Assembly: GCA_029237695.1 (NCBI GenBank)
Contig: CM055274.1
Coordinates: 15,799,505 to 15,863,504, forward strand
Reading direction: 5' to 3'
Origin: Conchocele bisecta
Lineage: Eukaryota > Mollusca > Bivalvia > Lucinida > Thyasiridae
DNA length: 64,000 nt
The notes under the pieces were generated by a model. That model did not search any database. It saw only the letters and a list, made by a program, of their open reading frames with translations, and was not told the DNA's origin. A program made the translations under genes and the position numbers. Each line of letters begins with the position of its first letter. Position 1 is the first letter of the stretch. Of this stretch, positions 11,503 through 22,448 are shown in pieces.

Positions 11503-12459
11503 TGTTGCTGTTGTTGTTGTTGTATGTCGGAGTTTCAGCCGCTGACTTTTCGGCTCATTCAGCACTTGTTACTCGTCAATTATATTAACATTTTATATTT
11601 ATCACATGAAAACCTTTTATTTAATTTATATTTAGGGTAGGAATTGGCTCGAGGACCTTCCAAACCTGGGCATGTGAGGCCAAACAATGTCAAGTCAATG
11701 GCCGTCGGCTTGTTTGTTTCCGAATTTACTAATATCTGCTGATACAGTTAAAATATGCGCATTAAATGAATCAGGCATGGGGCGGTTAATTTAACCTAGC
11801 TAGTTCATTCTCCTATCGCACGATGCCGATATGTCAGACCGTGAAAAGGGCTGAGTGTGAGTGCATGCGATATATGGAGACTCAGCCGTAACAGTGTTAT
11901 CCTATATGATGATAATGATATTTGATGGTTGGTCAGGGCAAAACCGATCAAGCAGGGAATGATCGATTTTTGGTTTATGTAAGTTATGATATACATGCAG
12001 AAACATAGAATACAATATATATTTATGATACATGTAATATGGTTTGGGGTCAGCTACCGTCGTTTCGCGGCTTATCGTTATATATACGAGATGATATTAT
12101 CGAGTTCAGGTGCGGCGTTTATCTGTTGTTATTTGGTTAGATGACAATTTGTTACACACATTATGCAGACGAAAGAACAAGAGAAGATAATACACGGCGG
12201 TATGGTATTTGCCCATATATTAGTGAGATGCAGTGAGTGACGTGTGTATGCGTGTATCAAGCTGGCAGATGTTTAGCCTTATTATCTAAATCTTTCAGCT
12301 GGGTAGTAATGGATCAAGATTTGCAAGCAAACGGAGTCTGTGACCTCAAAACACCCGCACTATTTTGTTTGATACCGGACTATTTTTGCATAACCCCTGG
12401 GCGATTTCGCACCATTTGGTATCCTCTAACCTAAACACGCAGTAAATTATATAGCAGCA
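11503..12459. other. No gene recognised; possible promoter side of the zinc-finger exon
   Basis: Includes a GTT microsatellite (11503-11522) and, at 11635-11670, a phrase GGGTAGGAATTGGCTCGAGG whose inverse recurs at 10115-10145 and 59735-59765. No exon supported. Confidence 0.35.
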
Positions 12460-12790
12460 CCCGTCGAAATGACTTTGACACACTACAAAAGTGAGAAGTC
12501 GTTTTGGGAAATGGACTTCCATCTAGGTGAGTGCCAGGTCTTGCACATCAGCAGATAAAAGTATCATTCCATTCCCAATACATGCTACATTGTCAGGTCT
12601 GGACATTACAGGCCACGCTAAGTAGCTTGGTGTCAGAATCAGTCGAGGCCTGAGCTAGAACCACCATGTACATACAGAAAATAGCTAACACTGTGCAGGT
12701 CAAACACTTTGCTTCCTACGAATGAATATTAAAACCAACCACGAAGACGTCAAACACACGCCGCGGAGGAGAATCGACCTGCGCGCAGGT
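12460..12790 (+). pseudogene. Decayed LINE reverse-transcriptase fragment
   Basis: Across several stops and frame changes it still reads WEMDFHLGECQVLHIS, then HAK-LGVRISRGLS-NHH, then FLRMNIKTNHEDVKH. This is the order of the C-terminal RT region of jockey/CR1-like retrotransposons (usual form: WQMxFNxxKCxVLHI ... YLGVxIxxxLxWxxH ... FLRRN). Not functional. Confidence 0.6.
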
Positions 12791-12990
12791 GAGTGTTTTT
12801 GGGACACGTGAACGACAGTAAAAGCTGATTTCGCCTCGACTCGGGTATTATTTGTGTCCTAACTGTCTTATTATTCCACCGATCAGCACATGTAATGTGT
12901 ATGACAACGCCTGTTCGTTGCAACACGCAAAAACCTCTTTAAACGATAAATCCTGGGAACATTCCAATGACGGATGATACTGTCCGATGG

Positions 12991-13010
12991 CAGGCGCGGA
13001 TACGGAGGAT

Positions 13011-13056
<46 letters not shown>

Positions 13057-13078
13057 GGGGGGGTTCCAGGGGGTCCGG

Positions 13079-13160
<82 letters not shown>

Positions 13161-13391
13161 CCAAAAAAAAAAAAGGCCAATAGAAAATCTACAATACTCG
13201 AATAGTTGGATGACTTTTTTCGTGGCCTAAGTGTCAGGAAATCGCATCTGCAGCGATCTGGCATCTAAAAATTTCCTGCGGGAGGACCCCCAGACCCCCC
13301 TACTTTACGATTTCGCGCTCGCGGAGGTCGGCTATGCCGACTTGCAATTACACACCTCCCCCCGTTGCAATTATTTCTGTATCCGCGCCTG
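12991..13391. repeat. MITE with long G and C tracts
   Basis: Inverted ends CAGGCGCGGATAC at 12991 and 13391. The interior has 45 Gs (13011-13055), a short spacer, then 31 and 48 Cs (13080-13158) broken by one A. Frames read here as poly-Gly or poly-Pro are not genes. Tract length is likely to be unreliable in assembly. Confidence 0.75.
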
Positions 13392-14130
13392 GATTGATTA
13401 CACTGTCATACTTGAACATTTCCAAAATGCAACTTGGAAATGTTCAAGTATGAACAAAAAACCTGCCCAAAAAAAACCCGATGTTTGCTTCAAAATAGTG
13501 TGAAATATATAGTTTCCGTTTTCTTATATCAAGATGGCCACCAATAATATATTAGTAAGTTAACAAATCAGTATGTATTCTCACTAACTCCGATATCTCA
13601 CTTGTAATGCATGTTCGGTGTCATTTTGTATGTCTATACATGACACCGCAAGGATATACTCCTTTTCTGAGCAAGTTTGCATAGTCGACTCAGCAACTGG
13701 ATCTGCCAAGTTCTAAACGGCTAGGACTGTGTACAAACAAAAATGTGTCAAGTTTTCAGTTTCGTGCAAACAAATTGGAGGGGGGGGGGGGGGGGGGGTG
13801 GGGGGGGGGGGGGGGGGGTAAATTTAATGAGCTGAAATACACACAATAATCATAGCTAATGGTATATATTCAACCACTACACCAAAACGTTTGTACATCA
13901 CAACTTACACGGTGGGTATAGTAGTATTTCACGGGCACCTGCTATTTGGATGGGGTGAACTGAATCAGGTAAGAAAAAGCCTCGCCTACACTTTATACTT
14001 TATTTAATATCTAAGCCACTAATTAGAAGCGATTTTTTACGCGATTAAGTGTAGATACCCCGGCAAATTGATTAGCAACCCTTGCCGATGTCCCAGTCAT
14101 CGTAGATTTAGACGTTTAGGAGTTATTTCG
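13392..14130. other. No gene; G tract at 13780-13818
   Basis: Contains a short hairpin (ACTTGAACATTTCCA and its inverse, about 13409-13450) and a 39-nt tract of G broken by one T. Otherwise unassigned. Confidence 0.4.
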
Positions 14131-14132
14131 AA

Positions 14133-14500
14133 AAAACGTACCGCCATCGGGCCCTATCTTTTTACCCCGCGGTCACGATTTTAACAAATCTGAAAGAACA
14201 TCGAATATCGGTCCAGAGCGATCGTCTCGTCAAGACATTCAGTTTGATATACGAGACAGTGGTAGGAACAGTTTCAAATGCGGAATGCTGAAAATGGCTA
14301 ATTAAGCATAATGTGTGCACCCACAAAAGCGTAAACATGTGCTTCCCATGTTGAAACATTAGCATCAGAAACCGCATATCAGGAACTTCTCACTCAGGAT
14401 GGCATGACCATATTCGGACAAATAATATATTTTGCCCCTACTTGATCCACACCCCCCCCCCCCCCACCCCCTTCAGCTCAGCTCAGGTGAGCGAAAACAA
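14133..14500. repeat. Fragment of the AACAAGAGGGCC family with an inserted repeat
   Basis: Carries CGGTCACGATTTTAACAAAT, ACCATATTCGGACAAATA and the terminal CAGGTGAGC. A piece (about 14265-14385) with GTGCTTCCCATGTTGAAACA is inserted; that piece recurs at 41715-41820 and 49390-49510. Confidence 0.65.
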
Positions 14501-14850
14501 TTTGCAAAAAGTATAGATCCGGGTACTTTTGTGCATTCATACAATAGACTTTGGAAATCTAATATTTGCGGATGACATCACGGCCATGTCATTGACTCCG
14601 TTACAGACACAGAGAATTCGGGTTAAATGGCAAACGGCGTAGTTTCTGGGATGAGAGTGCTGATCTGGGACTATGCTGGTTGCAAACATCGTCAAGTTTC
14701 TAGTCCTCACAGGGATCATTTGCCAACAGTGGTGGTGTCTGAGCAAATGTCCTCATTTTGGTGTTATGGTATATGGTAGTTTTGGGTACTTTGGTGAATA
14801 TGGGAATTTTGGTTGATTTGATTGCTTTATTGGTGGTAACCTGTTGCATT
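14501..14850. other. No gene recognised
   Basis: Unassigned; includes a fragment resembling repeat D (14560-14720). Followed by a 38-nt G tract (14851-14888) broken by one T. Confidence 0.35.
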
Positions 14851-14889
14851 GGGGGGGGGGGGGGGGGTGGGGGGGGGGGGGGGGGGGGT

Positions 14890-15120
14890 CACAACGGAAT
14901 ATTTACATCGAAAACAATAATATATTCAGCCCTTAGAATAACCGACATGTGCCATACCACGCCAATCACTTGGCCCCTTCCCCTAAAAGTAATAGGATTA
15001 CGAATAATCGTAATAGTCACATAAGATTCAACTGTCATATACAAGAATTACAACGACGTACGTGACGGCCTATCGTTAAATTACCCATCGCATGCTCCCA
15101 TCTGCCACGTACAAGAGGTG
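14890..15120 (-). mobile_element. SINE-A, partial copy
   Basis: Has the SINE-A body (CGGAATATTTACATCGA, CCCCTAAAAGTAATAGGATT, AAATTACCCATCGCATGCTC) but lacks the GTTTAACGGCCTATCAACAG end. Confidence 0.75.
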
Positions 15121-15129
15121 TTTGAACAA

Positions 15130-15420
15130 ATGTGGAACACTCTCATACCGACCTTGACCTTTCTTACCTTCACATTTTTGCGGAAACACTTTTTGCATCG
15201 AAAAGTTTGTACAAGTTTCTTTATCATGATATAACTTTAATATTACTTAACGGATTGCTTCGATATTTGGACATTTGATACATGTGATCATTCGGAACAC
15301 TCTCATGCCGCCATTAACATGACCGTGACCATTTTTTAATTTCACATGTTTGCGGAAACACTTAGTCCATTTTTTGTGGGGCAAAAAGTTTGTACAAGTT
15401 TCTTTATCATCGTATGTTTG
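15130..15420. repeat. Dispersed repeat, inverted relative to 1160-1519
   Basis: Reads GGAACACTCTCATGCCGCCA, GCGGAAACACTT and AAAGTTTGTACAAGTTTCTT, the inverse of the left-hand copies. More at 15780-15960. Confidence 0.7.
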
Positions 15421-15790
15421 TTTGTTTGTGTATTTGTGTTTAACGGCCTATCAACAGCTAAGGTCATGTAAGGCCGGGCAAACGGGTTCGATCCCGATTT
15501 AACCTGCTGTATTGGGGGTGGGGGGATCTCAAAATCAGAACGGAATATTTACATCGAAGTAACCTGACCTGGTGCCAGGTCCATACCACACCAAAGTCAC
15601 TTGGCCCTTTCCCCTAAAATAGGATTACGAATAATCGTAATACTCACATAAGGGGTATAACCAGATTCAAATGTCACATACAAAATTCCAAAGACGTATG
15701 TGAGGGCCAAACCAGGTCTCCAGTCGGAATTTCTGTAAGGATGAACCCCGATCGTTAAATTACCCGTCGTGTGCTCCCACCTGCCACCCA
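15421..15790 (-). mobile_element. SINE-A, near full-length
   Basis: Plus-strand order: GTTTAACGGCCTATCAACAG, GGGTTCGATCCCGATTTAAC, body with CCCCTAAAATAGGATTACGA, and AAATTACCCGTCGTGTGCTC. On the minus strand this runs head to TTAAAC tail. Other copies: 21925-22560, 23205-23580, 30150-30470, 40185-40565. Confidence 0.8.
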
Positions 15791-15959
15791 CCATCATCGT
15801 ATGACATTAATGTTACTTGATGGATTGCTTCAATGTTTGGACTCTTGATACGTGTAAGCATTTGGAACACACTCATGCCGCCATTAACATGGCCGTGACC
15901 TTTTTGACCTTCACATGGTTGTGGAAACACTTTGCCATTTTATATGTCAAAACGTTTCT

Positions 15960-16575
15960 TCAACCATGAATTATAAAGTCATTTAACCTTGATCTTGGGC
16001 ATGTGGGCCGCATGAGTGGGCTATAGAATGAAAATATGGATGATAATAGAATTATTTGAAGTTTGAAGTAAATCGGAGTAAGTGTTGTGGAGATATGTAT
16101 GTAAACATGTATGTATGTAAGGTATGTACAAACTTTAACACAAATTTCAAAGTCATTTGACCTTGACCTTGGGCATGTGGACCACATGGGCAGGCTATAG
16201 AATGAAAATATGGATGATGAATAAGACATATTGGATGTTGGAAGTAAATCAGAGTAAGTGTTGTGGATATATAAGGTACATGTATGTAAAAACTTTAACA
16301 CAAATTTCAAAGTCATTTGACCTTGTGCGTGTGGACCACATGGGCAGGCTATGGAATGAAAATATGGATGATGAAAAGGAAGTATTGGAAGTTGGAAGTA
16401 AATTGAAGTAACAATTGTGGAGATATAAGGTATGTAAAAACTTTAACGCAGATTTTATAATAACGCAAACTTCTAAGTCCTTTGGCCTTGACCTTGGAGC
16501 ACAGGCGCCGCATGAGTGGGACACATAATGAATATATGGATGATGCCCATAGCATACAGTTTCAAGAAAATCTGA
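15960..16575. repeat. Tandem repeat, about 150-bp units (CTTGACCTTGGGCATGTGG)
   Basis: At least four units share CAAAGTCATTTGACCTTGAC, GAATGAAAATATGGATGATG and GAGATATAAGGTATGTAAAA. The array resumes at 18185-18290 after the Tc1 insertion. Related units at 52080-52280. Confidence 0.8.
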
Positions 16576-16635
16576 CTTGATTACTAATAAGCATACAAAG
16601 TTTCAAGCAAATCCGACTTGCGTTACAGAGATATA

Positions 16636-18180
16636 CTCAGCAACACTAGAAACATCCCACTTTTTGAACCAATCTATCTCTGGATATGTTTATGTTACAC
16701 ATTCTGTGAATGTACATGCGAGACACTGGTCATTTTGTGAATACACCAGTTTCCACCAAATACACGAGGTTCAAAACGGTCACCAACCGGAACGTTTATT
16801 TCCAATTATTGCACGTGCGCGCTATACATGTACTCGATAAATTAATTCAGTCAACGTCGTACGATACTTGCGACACAGGCTAATCCGAAAATTGAAAAAC
16901 GTTTTAATTTTTCATTGTTTTCATCATGCCACGCTTGTCTAAAGTTGAAAGAAATCAGGCAATTGGAATGCTGGACGCGGGAATGACGGCAAGTGCCGTG
17001 GCCCGCAGGTTCGGCTGCTGTCGGAAGACCATACAGAGGCTTGTGACCCGGTATCAACAGATTGGGAATGTTGACGATCGTCCCCGCACCGGTCACCCCC
17101 GTGCCACCACCACCAGGACTGACCGCTACATCACGTTAACCCAATTACGTCAGCGTCGTTTGCCAACCACCGTAACGGCTAGGAGATACGGTATGTCAGC
17201 GCAGACCATCCGTAGGCGCTTGCGATGCAACGCGCTGCCAATCAGAGCACGACGCCCATATACCGGTCAAATAATGACGCGACGTCACCGTGGTGTTTGG
17301 TTACTCTGGTCGCGACGTCATTTGAATTGGCGGCGGGCTGAGTGGAACCGAGTTCTCTTTACTGACGAATCTCGGTTCACACTCAGCCATGCAGATGGTA
17401 GGCTACGCGTATACAGACGCAAAAACGAGAGATTCGCCGATTGCTGTGTGGTTGAGAGGGACAGGTTCGGGGGAGGGATTGTAATGGTGTGGGGTGGGAT
17501 CATGGGAAACCATAAGACTGAGCTCGTGGTCATACAGGGCAATCTCAATGCACAGCGCTACATTGATGAGGTGCTAACTCCTCATGCAATGCCTTTCATT
17601 CACCACCACGGCCCTGGTATAACATTGCAGCAAGACAATGCCCGCCCGCACACAGCCAGAATCACAACTCAATACCTGGCTCGTAACAACGTCGACGTCC
17701 TTCCATGGCCTTCGGTTTCCCCTGATCTCAACCCAATCGAGCACGTCTGTGATGAGGTGGGTCGTAAGGCGAGGGCTAACCACCAAATTGACAACATTCG
17801 AGATCTGACACGGCTTTACAACAAGAATGGAGGAATCTGCCTAACCCAGTAATTCTACATTACATCATGTCCATGCGCCGTAGAATTATGGCATGTATTC
17901 ATGCAAATGGTGGCCACACACGATATTCATCATACAGAATACAGTGGAAGCTTTTTTAGAGAGAAATCATCAAGCCCTAAATACTAAAAAAAAATCAAAT
18001 TTTTGATTTTGACCCCTCCCGAATTCGCCGTGATGTCACTCGAAATCTTTTCATCCAACAAAATTTTGTCAACTGATATGGATTCACATTTTCTGTACAG
18101 GTTTTGGTACCACCATCCTTATAGATTTCCAGCAATCTTTCCCTGAATATAGTGGGACGTTTCTACTGTTGCTCAGTCAG
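16636..18180 (+). mobile_element. Tc1/mariner-family transposon
   Basis: About 1.55 kb inserted into a tandem repeat. Inverted ends CTCAGCAACACTAGAAACAT (left, from 16636) and CTGAGCAACAGTAGAAACGT (right, inverted, ending near 18176), with TA beside each end as expected for the family. The left end looks 4 bp shorter. One transposase gene. Confidence 0.88.
16926..17852 (+). CDS. Tc1-type DD34E transposase, frameshifted near the C-terminus
   Basis: The N-terminal half has two helix-turn-helix domains (MPRLSKVERNQAIGMLDAGM and AVARRFGCCRKTIQRLV; later ARRYGMSAQTIRRRL). The catalytic part shows LFTDESRF, QQDNARPHTA and SPDLNPIEHVCDE; 34 residues separate the second Asp from the Glu. The enzyme cuts and pastes the element at TA. 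After LTRL near 17817 the frame is wrong: the normal C-terminus (QQEWRNLPNPV ...) continues in another frame to a stop at 17957-17959, which would give about 344 residues, the usual Tc1 length. One small indel therefore breaks the gene. The Trp usual before DE (WDE) is Cys here. Confidence 0.88.
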   Translation: MPRLSKVERNQAIGMLDAGMTASAVARRFGCCRKTIQRLVTRYQQIGNVDDRPRTGHPRATTTRTDRYITLTQLRQRRLPTTVTARRYGMSAQTIRRRLRCNALPIRARRPYTGQIMTRRHRGVWLLWSRRHLNWRRAEWNRVLFTDESRFTLSHADGRLRVYRRKNERFADCCVVERDRFGGGIVMVWGGIMGNHKTELVVIQGNLNAQRYIDEVLTPHAMPFIHHHGPGITLQQDNARPHTARITTQYLARNNVDVLPWPSVSPDLNPIEHVCDEVGRKARANHQIDNIRDLTRLYNKNGGICLTQ

Positions 18181-18349
18181 TATAGTAGGTATCTGAAAAC
18201 TTTAACGCAAATTTTGACAAAACTTTAACCAAACTTCTAAGTCATTTGACCTTGACCTTGGGCACAGGGGCCGCATGAGTGGGACACAGAGTGGGCACGG
18301 ACACCCAGACGTCATTGTGATCACTATGTCTCGCTTTCCTCAGGCTGGC

Positions 18350-18559
18350 TCACAAAAATGTGCGATTGTACACGAAATATATTGTAAATGACGTCATAAC
18401 ACCACACTTTTTTCATAGCATTAATGCGGAATTATTATATTCCACATTTGCTACGAAAATATAGTCAATTTTTTCGATGTCATTTATGGAAAATATCGTA
18501 AATAGTTTGCACAAGATATAGCACATGTTCATTGGTACAAAATGACATGGCGCGTCTCA
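18350..18559. repeat. MITE, family F, copy 2 (diverged)
   Basis: Central AATGCGGAATTATTATATTC hairpin and a right end AAAATGACATGGCGCGTCTC related to the copy at 3905-4165. Confidence 0.65.
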
Positions 18560-18778
18560 TATTTGTTAACACCTCTCTGAAACATTGGGAGGAAATAAAC
18601 ACAAACACCCTGTCAATCTTCAACAGTTTATACAGATTTTTACATACTTTTTCACAAATGTAAACAAGTTTAGCAGTCACACAAATTTGCGTATAATATT
18701 TGCACAAATTCCCTCTGAAGAACCTTTGAAGATGGCCAGTCCACATGTTGAGCACAGCGAGGGATTTGATGGTCTCAG

Positions 18779-19048
18779 TAGCCTATTTCACCAATATGGC
18801 AAAGTATACTTATCTAACAAAGTATACTTTGAGGGAGACATTTTCAATTTTAGGATAAATTTATTAATTTTTATTATACTGAATTTATTACATTATCACA
18901 GCCATTTTGGCTGTGATAATGTAATAAATTCAGTATAATAACTCTGCATACTTTTAATCATCAAATATATGCAGTCGTTAGTTCTATATGACATACTGCA
19001 TACTGCACTCCCTCAAAGTATACTCTGCAATGTTGGTGAAATAGGCTA
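18779..19048. repeat. Foldback MITE, family A, copy 2
   Basis: Ends TAGCCTATTTCACCAATAT and inverted TAGCCTATTTCACCAACAT; same CAGCCATTTTGGCTG core as copy 1, and better preserved. Confidence 0.88.
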
Positions 19049-19059
19049 CTGGTGTATTT

Positions 19060-19212
19060 ATTTGTGGCTGTGACTGCAGCCTGATAACGATCTATACTGC
19101 CCGTTACAAATATGATGGGTGTGTCATTGATGGAATAGTGAACAGTGCAGATCCTGATCAGACTGATCTGGATCTACACTGGTCGCAACACCCATAAGCC
19201 CCCTTTTACCAG
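19060..19212. repeat. Repeat D (GTGTAGATCCTGATCAG family)
   Basis: Short dispersed repeat running from TTGTGGCTGTGACT through CAGATCCTGATCAG, GGATCTACACTGGTCGC to CCAGTCACAGCCACA. Similar copies: 22980-23165, 26475-26710, 26720-26880, 31765-31900, 39170-39540, 41040-41255, 47060-47225, 49680-49930, 56120-56340. Ends are inverted repeats (TGTGGCTGTGACTGGAG), so it behaves like a MITE. Confidence 0.75.
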
Positions 19213-19660
19213 TCACAGCCACATTTGAAGTTTGAATAGATGAGAGTATAACATACCCGAGGGAAAACCAACAATATTGGTATTCTTTCGGGTAAAGATG
19301 AATCCCATCATTAAATTACCCTTCACATGCTCCCAACCAACAGCTCACATATTTGATGTAAATGAAATTGTAGATAGATTTTATAGTATGAACCTATATT
19401 TTTACTTTTACAATATATTTGCCAAGTTTTAAACACATTATCATTATAACAAGAAACAGCTGTCCTGGAAGTAAATCAATATAGCTTCATTGGGAATTGT
19501 ACAATGGTAGCTGCACATGAGGAAAATACTTCCGTGGTCGACAATGACGTATTTACAATGAGACATGATAGCACCTGTACCAATAATATTGCAAGAGATG
19601 AAACTGTACACAGACCCAGAAAACTCAAATCTGGGAACATTGATTGCTTGGTTTGAATTT

Positions 19661-19912
19661 TTAACCCTTACACCGCTATCTTAATTTTGATGTTGTCTGC
19701 TGTTTATTTTCTATTTCCCATTTTTATCATCCAAAACATGCTTTGACAGCACTTTATAATAATTTACAACATGCTTTGACAGCACTTCATATAATCATTT
19801 CCATTGGAAATGATTCTGAAGTGCTGTCAAACCATGTTTTTATTGAGAAATAAGGCAAGATAGAAAAGGAACAGTAGACGACAATTGTTGTGTGTAGCGG
19901 TCTAAGGGTTAA
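19661..19912. repeat. TTAA-flanked hairpin MITE
   Basis: Bounded by TTAACCCTTACACCGC and GCGGTCTAAGGGTTAA, with an internal hairpin TGACAGCACTTCA...TGAAGTGCTGTCA-like. The TTAA borders suggest mobilisation by a piggyBac-type enzyme. A half copy lies at 28363-28455. Confidence 0.75.
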
Positions 19913-19957
19913 ATGTCTATTCGACATGATTTATGGGAAACACTCTCCAGCTGCATC

Positions 19958-20189
19958 AATCCCATACGAGGCCAGTCAAGTACCCGAGAAGAAATGCTAA
20001 TTTCCATGAAAAATATTTACAGAATCTATGATAGTTTCCGTAAATGACGTTGAAAATTAATGAATTTTTCACAGCAAATGCAGAATCCACATTTGCTGTG
20101 AACTTTCAACATTGTGTACCAAACATATTGTACATGGTTCATGAGATATCGCACATCTTACTAAGGTACAAAATCACATGGCAGGTCTC
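19958..20189. repeat. MITE, family F, copy 3
   Basis: Central CAGCAAATGCAGAATCCACA hairpin and the AAAATCACATGGCAGGTCTC end. Confidence 0.7.
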
Positions 20190-20497
20190 GTATTAAATTA
20201 ATGCCCATCTTAATAACTTACAAGGCCAATCGGCACACAAATGTTGCCAGTGGTAGATTGAAGAAACTCCGGTAAATTTCATAACCGGACACACACACAG
20301 TCCAAACACTATATGCCTCCCGACTCTAGAGACTGGGGGCATACAAACATTGTAACTTATGTCTGATACCTTGACAGAGCTCCAGATAAGTTTTGTATCT
20401 AAAGAGTATTGTATCCTCAGATTTCAAATTCAATGCGTATTTTACTCTTACAAATGTATTATTGGTTTTCTTCCTTATTAAATAGGAAACAAAAGAT

Positions 20498-21410
20498 AAC
20501 AAGAGGGCCATGATGGCCCTAATTTGCTCACCTGATTCCATGAACACCAGAGGAGAATGTGACATTGAGTTCATGTGTTTTAAAAAAATTGTGCTTTTTT
20601 AGATGGCGGTCATCTTGGATTAAGTGATGACTCATTTTACAAAATCTGAAAATGCTTCACCCAAGGATCTTAACTTCATATGAAGTTTGGCCAGCATCGG
20701 CCATGTGGTTCCTGAGAAAAAGACGTTCAAAATCTTGAATAAATGGACCTTTTGGTGGCCATCATGGATGACATAATCATCCGATTCCAACAAATATTGC
20801 ACCAGAGCAATCGCTTCATCGATACCTTCAATTTGATATATGGTATGAGCATATTCGGTCAAAAATAAAATTTGACCCCAATTTGACCCCACGGGCCATG
20901 CCCATTTTTGACCCCGGGGTCACCATTTTCACAACTTTGAAAGAGCATTGTAAATCGATCATTCCTACCAAGTTTAGTCGAAATCCGTCCAGCAGTTCAC
21001 GAGAAGATTTTTTAAGAATTTATGCTATTTTTAGACGGTGGCCATCTTAGATTAGCGATGACCTCCATTTTAACAAATCTGAAAAGGGTTCACCCATGGA
21101 CCATAACTTTTAAGTTTGGCTACCATGGGCCAAGCGGTTCATGTGAAGAATTTTGAAATCTCTAATAAAAGAACGACCTTTTGACATTTCGGCGGCCATC
21201 TTGGATGACATAACAATCCGATTTCGACAAAAAATGTACCAGAGTGATCGCCTCATTGATACCTTCGATTTGGTATATAACATGACCATATTCGATCAAA
21301 AATAAAATTTGACCCCACGGGCCACGCCCATTTTTGACCCCGGGGTCACCATTTTAACAACTTTGAAAGAGCAATGTACATCAATCATTCCTACTCAGGT
21401 GAGCTAAAAA
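20498..21410. repeat. Large dispersed repeat (AACAAGAGGGCC family), copy 2
   Basis: About 910 bp with two internal units, from AACAAGAGGGCCATGATGGC to CTCAGGTGAGCTAAAAAA. The ends are short inverted repeats (GCTCACCTGA and TCAGGTGAGC). Confidence 0.85.
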
Positions 21411-21462
21411 ATAAAACAAATTTAAAATTCACTTATTTGAGCTGCAAAAAGCAAAAGGTGAA

Positions 21463-21640
21463 TGGGTTTAACGTCCCAGCAACAGCTAGAGTCATATAGA
21501 GACAGGACCAGTTTAAAGTCTCATCTGACAGACCAGTGGGAAGAAAATACACATACTATGAAAGTATGTTTGATGTCCAAGGCGAGGTTTGAACCCACAA
21601 ACTCCGGGTTGGAAGTCAGGTGTTCTAAACCTTAGGCAAA
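21463..21640 (-). mobile_element. SINE-C, tRNA-like head
   Basis: On the minus strand it begins AGAACACCTGACTTCCAACC and GTGGGTTCAAACCTCGCC, the latter a good polymerase III B box (GGTTCAAACC), and ends GGGACGTTAAACCCATTCAC. Other copies: 29505-29655, 33525-33695, 37091-37275, 41562-41705, 41815-42000, 46800-46915, 48471-48560. Confidence 0.8.
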
Positions 21641-22015
21641 ATGCTTTTTGCAGTTCAACTAAAGTTCAACAAAAGTAAATTTACAACTTTATTACTGTAT
21701 TTTCATTATTCAATTTACAAATCAATGTGTATTTTCACTTTTGATAATCAATGTGTATTCTGCTAAAATGAGTTTGTAAAATATGCCAAATCGCACCATG
21801 TCTGGAGCTCTGCCGTGAAATTATACTTTTGACTATGTACATGAAATGGACATTTCATTATTGGACAAATTAATGCTGCAATCACACAAACATAACATAA
21901 ACATGTATCGGAACATTGTGACCTTGCGACAGCTGTCATTTTAGGCCGGGATAACGGGGTCGAATCCCAAGTTCACATGCATGGATAAGGAAATTTGATT
22001 TTATTGATTTATTGT

Positions 22016-22262
22016 TTAACTCTTTGCATGCTGGGAAACGTGTAGGCTATAAATAGTTAATAAAAAATAGCGGACAAAAAATCAACATATTTTCTTTTAT
22101 TTCTCCTTGTAAATATAATGAATATGTCTTGGAATTTCATTAGAATTGAGTCCAGAGGACTCAATTCTAATGAAATTCCAAGACATATTTACAGAGAGAA
22201 ATAAAAAATATACTACCAATTTGTTTGGCAGATATTTACACCGCTAGCATGCAAAGAGTTAA
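22016..22262. repeat. TTAA-flanked MITE nested in SINE-A
   Basis: Perfect ends TTAACTCTTTGCATGC and GCATGCAAAGAGTTAA, with a central hairpin around ATTGAGTCCAGAGGACTCAA. Confidence 0.88.
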
Positions 22263-22339
22263 CAGCCTATCAACAGCTAAGGTCATTTAAAGCCACCAAC
22301 GGGTTCTAATAGTAATGGATAGGGAGAAAATCCAACAAT

Positions 22340-22448
22340 GGGCCCGCTTGCTCAAAGCTTCAGTTAGCTTAACAGACTGTTAAATCCTTAGCAATGCTAA
22401 GGATTTAACAGTCCGTTAAGCTAACTGAAGCTTTGAGCGACCGGGCCC
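22340..22448. repeat. Palindromic MITE (GGGCCCGGTTGCTCAAAGC)
   Basis: 109 bp, nearly one perfect palindrome centred on TAGCAATGCTA. A second copy, equally well kept, is at 42044-42152. A solitary end occurs near 29918-29935. Confidence 0.9.

Noticed and set aside
12468..12526. Possible plus-strand first exon ending at a GTGAGT donor
   Set aside because: Continuing through the donor gives reverse-transcriptase motifs, so this is a LINE relic.
12848..13264. Poly-Gly/poly-Pro open frames on both strands
   Set aside because: They are read from the G and C tracts of a MITE and have no other sequence content.
16851..17096. Minus-strand frame overlapping the start of the transposase
   Set aside because: It is antisense to conserved helix-turn-helix codons of the Tc1 transposase and is a shadow.
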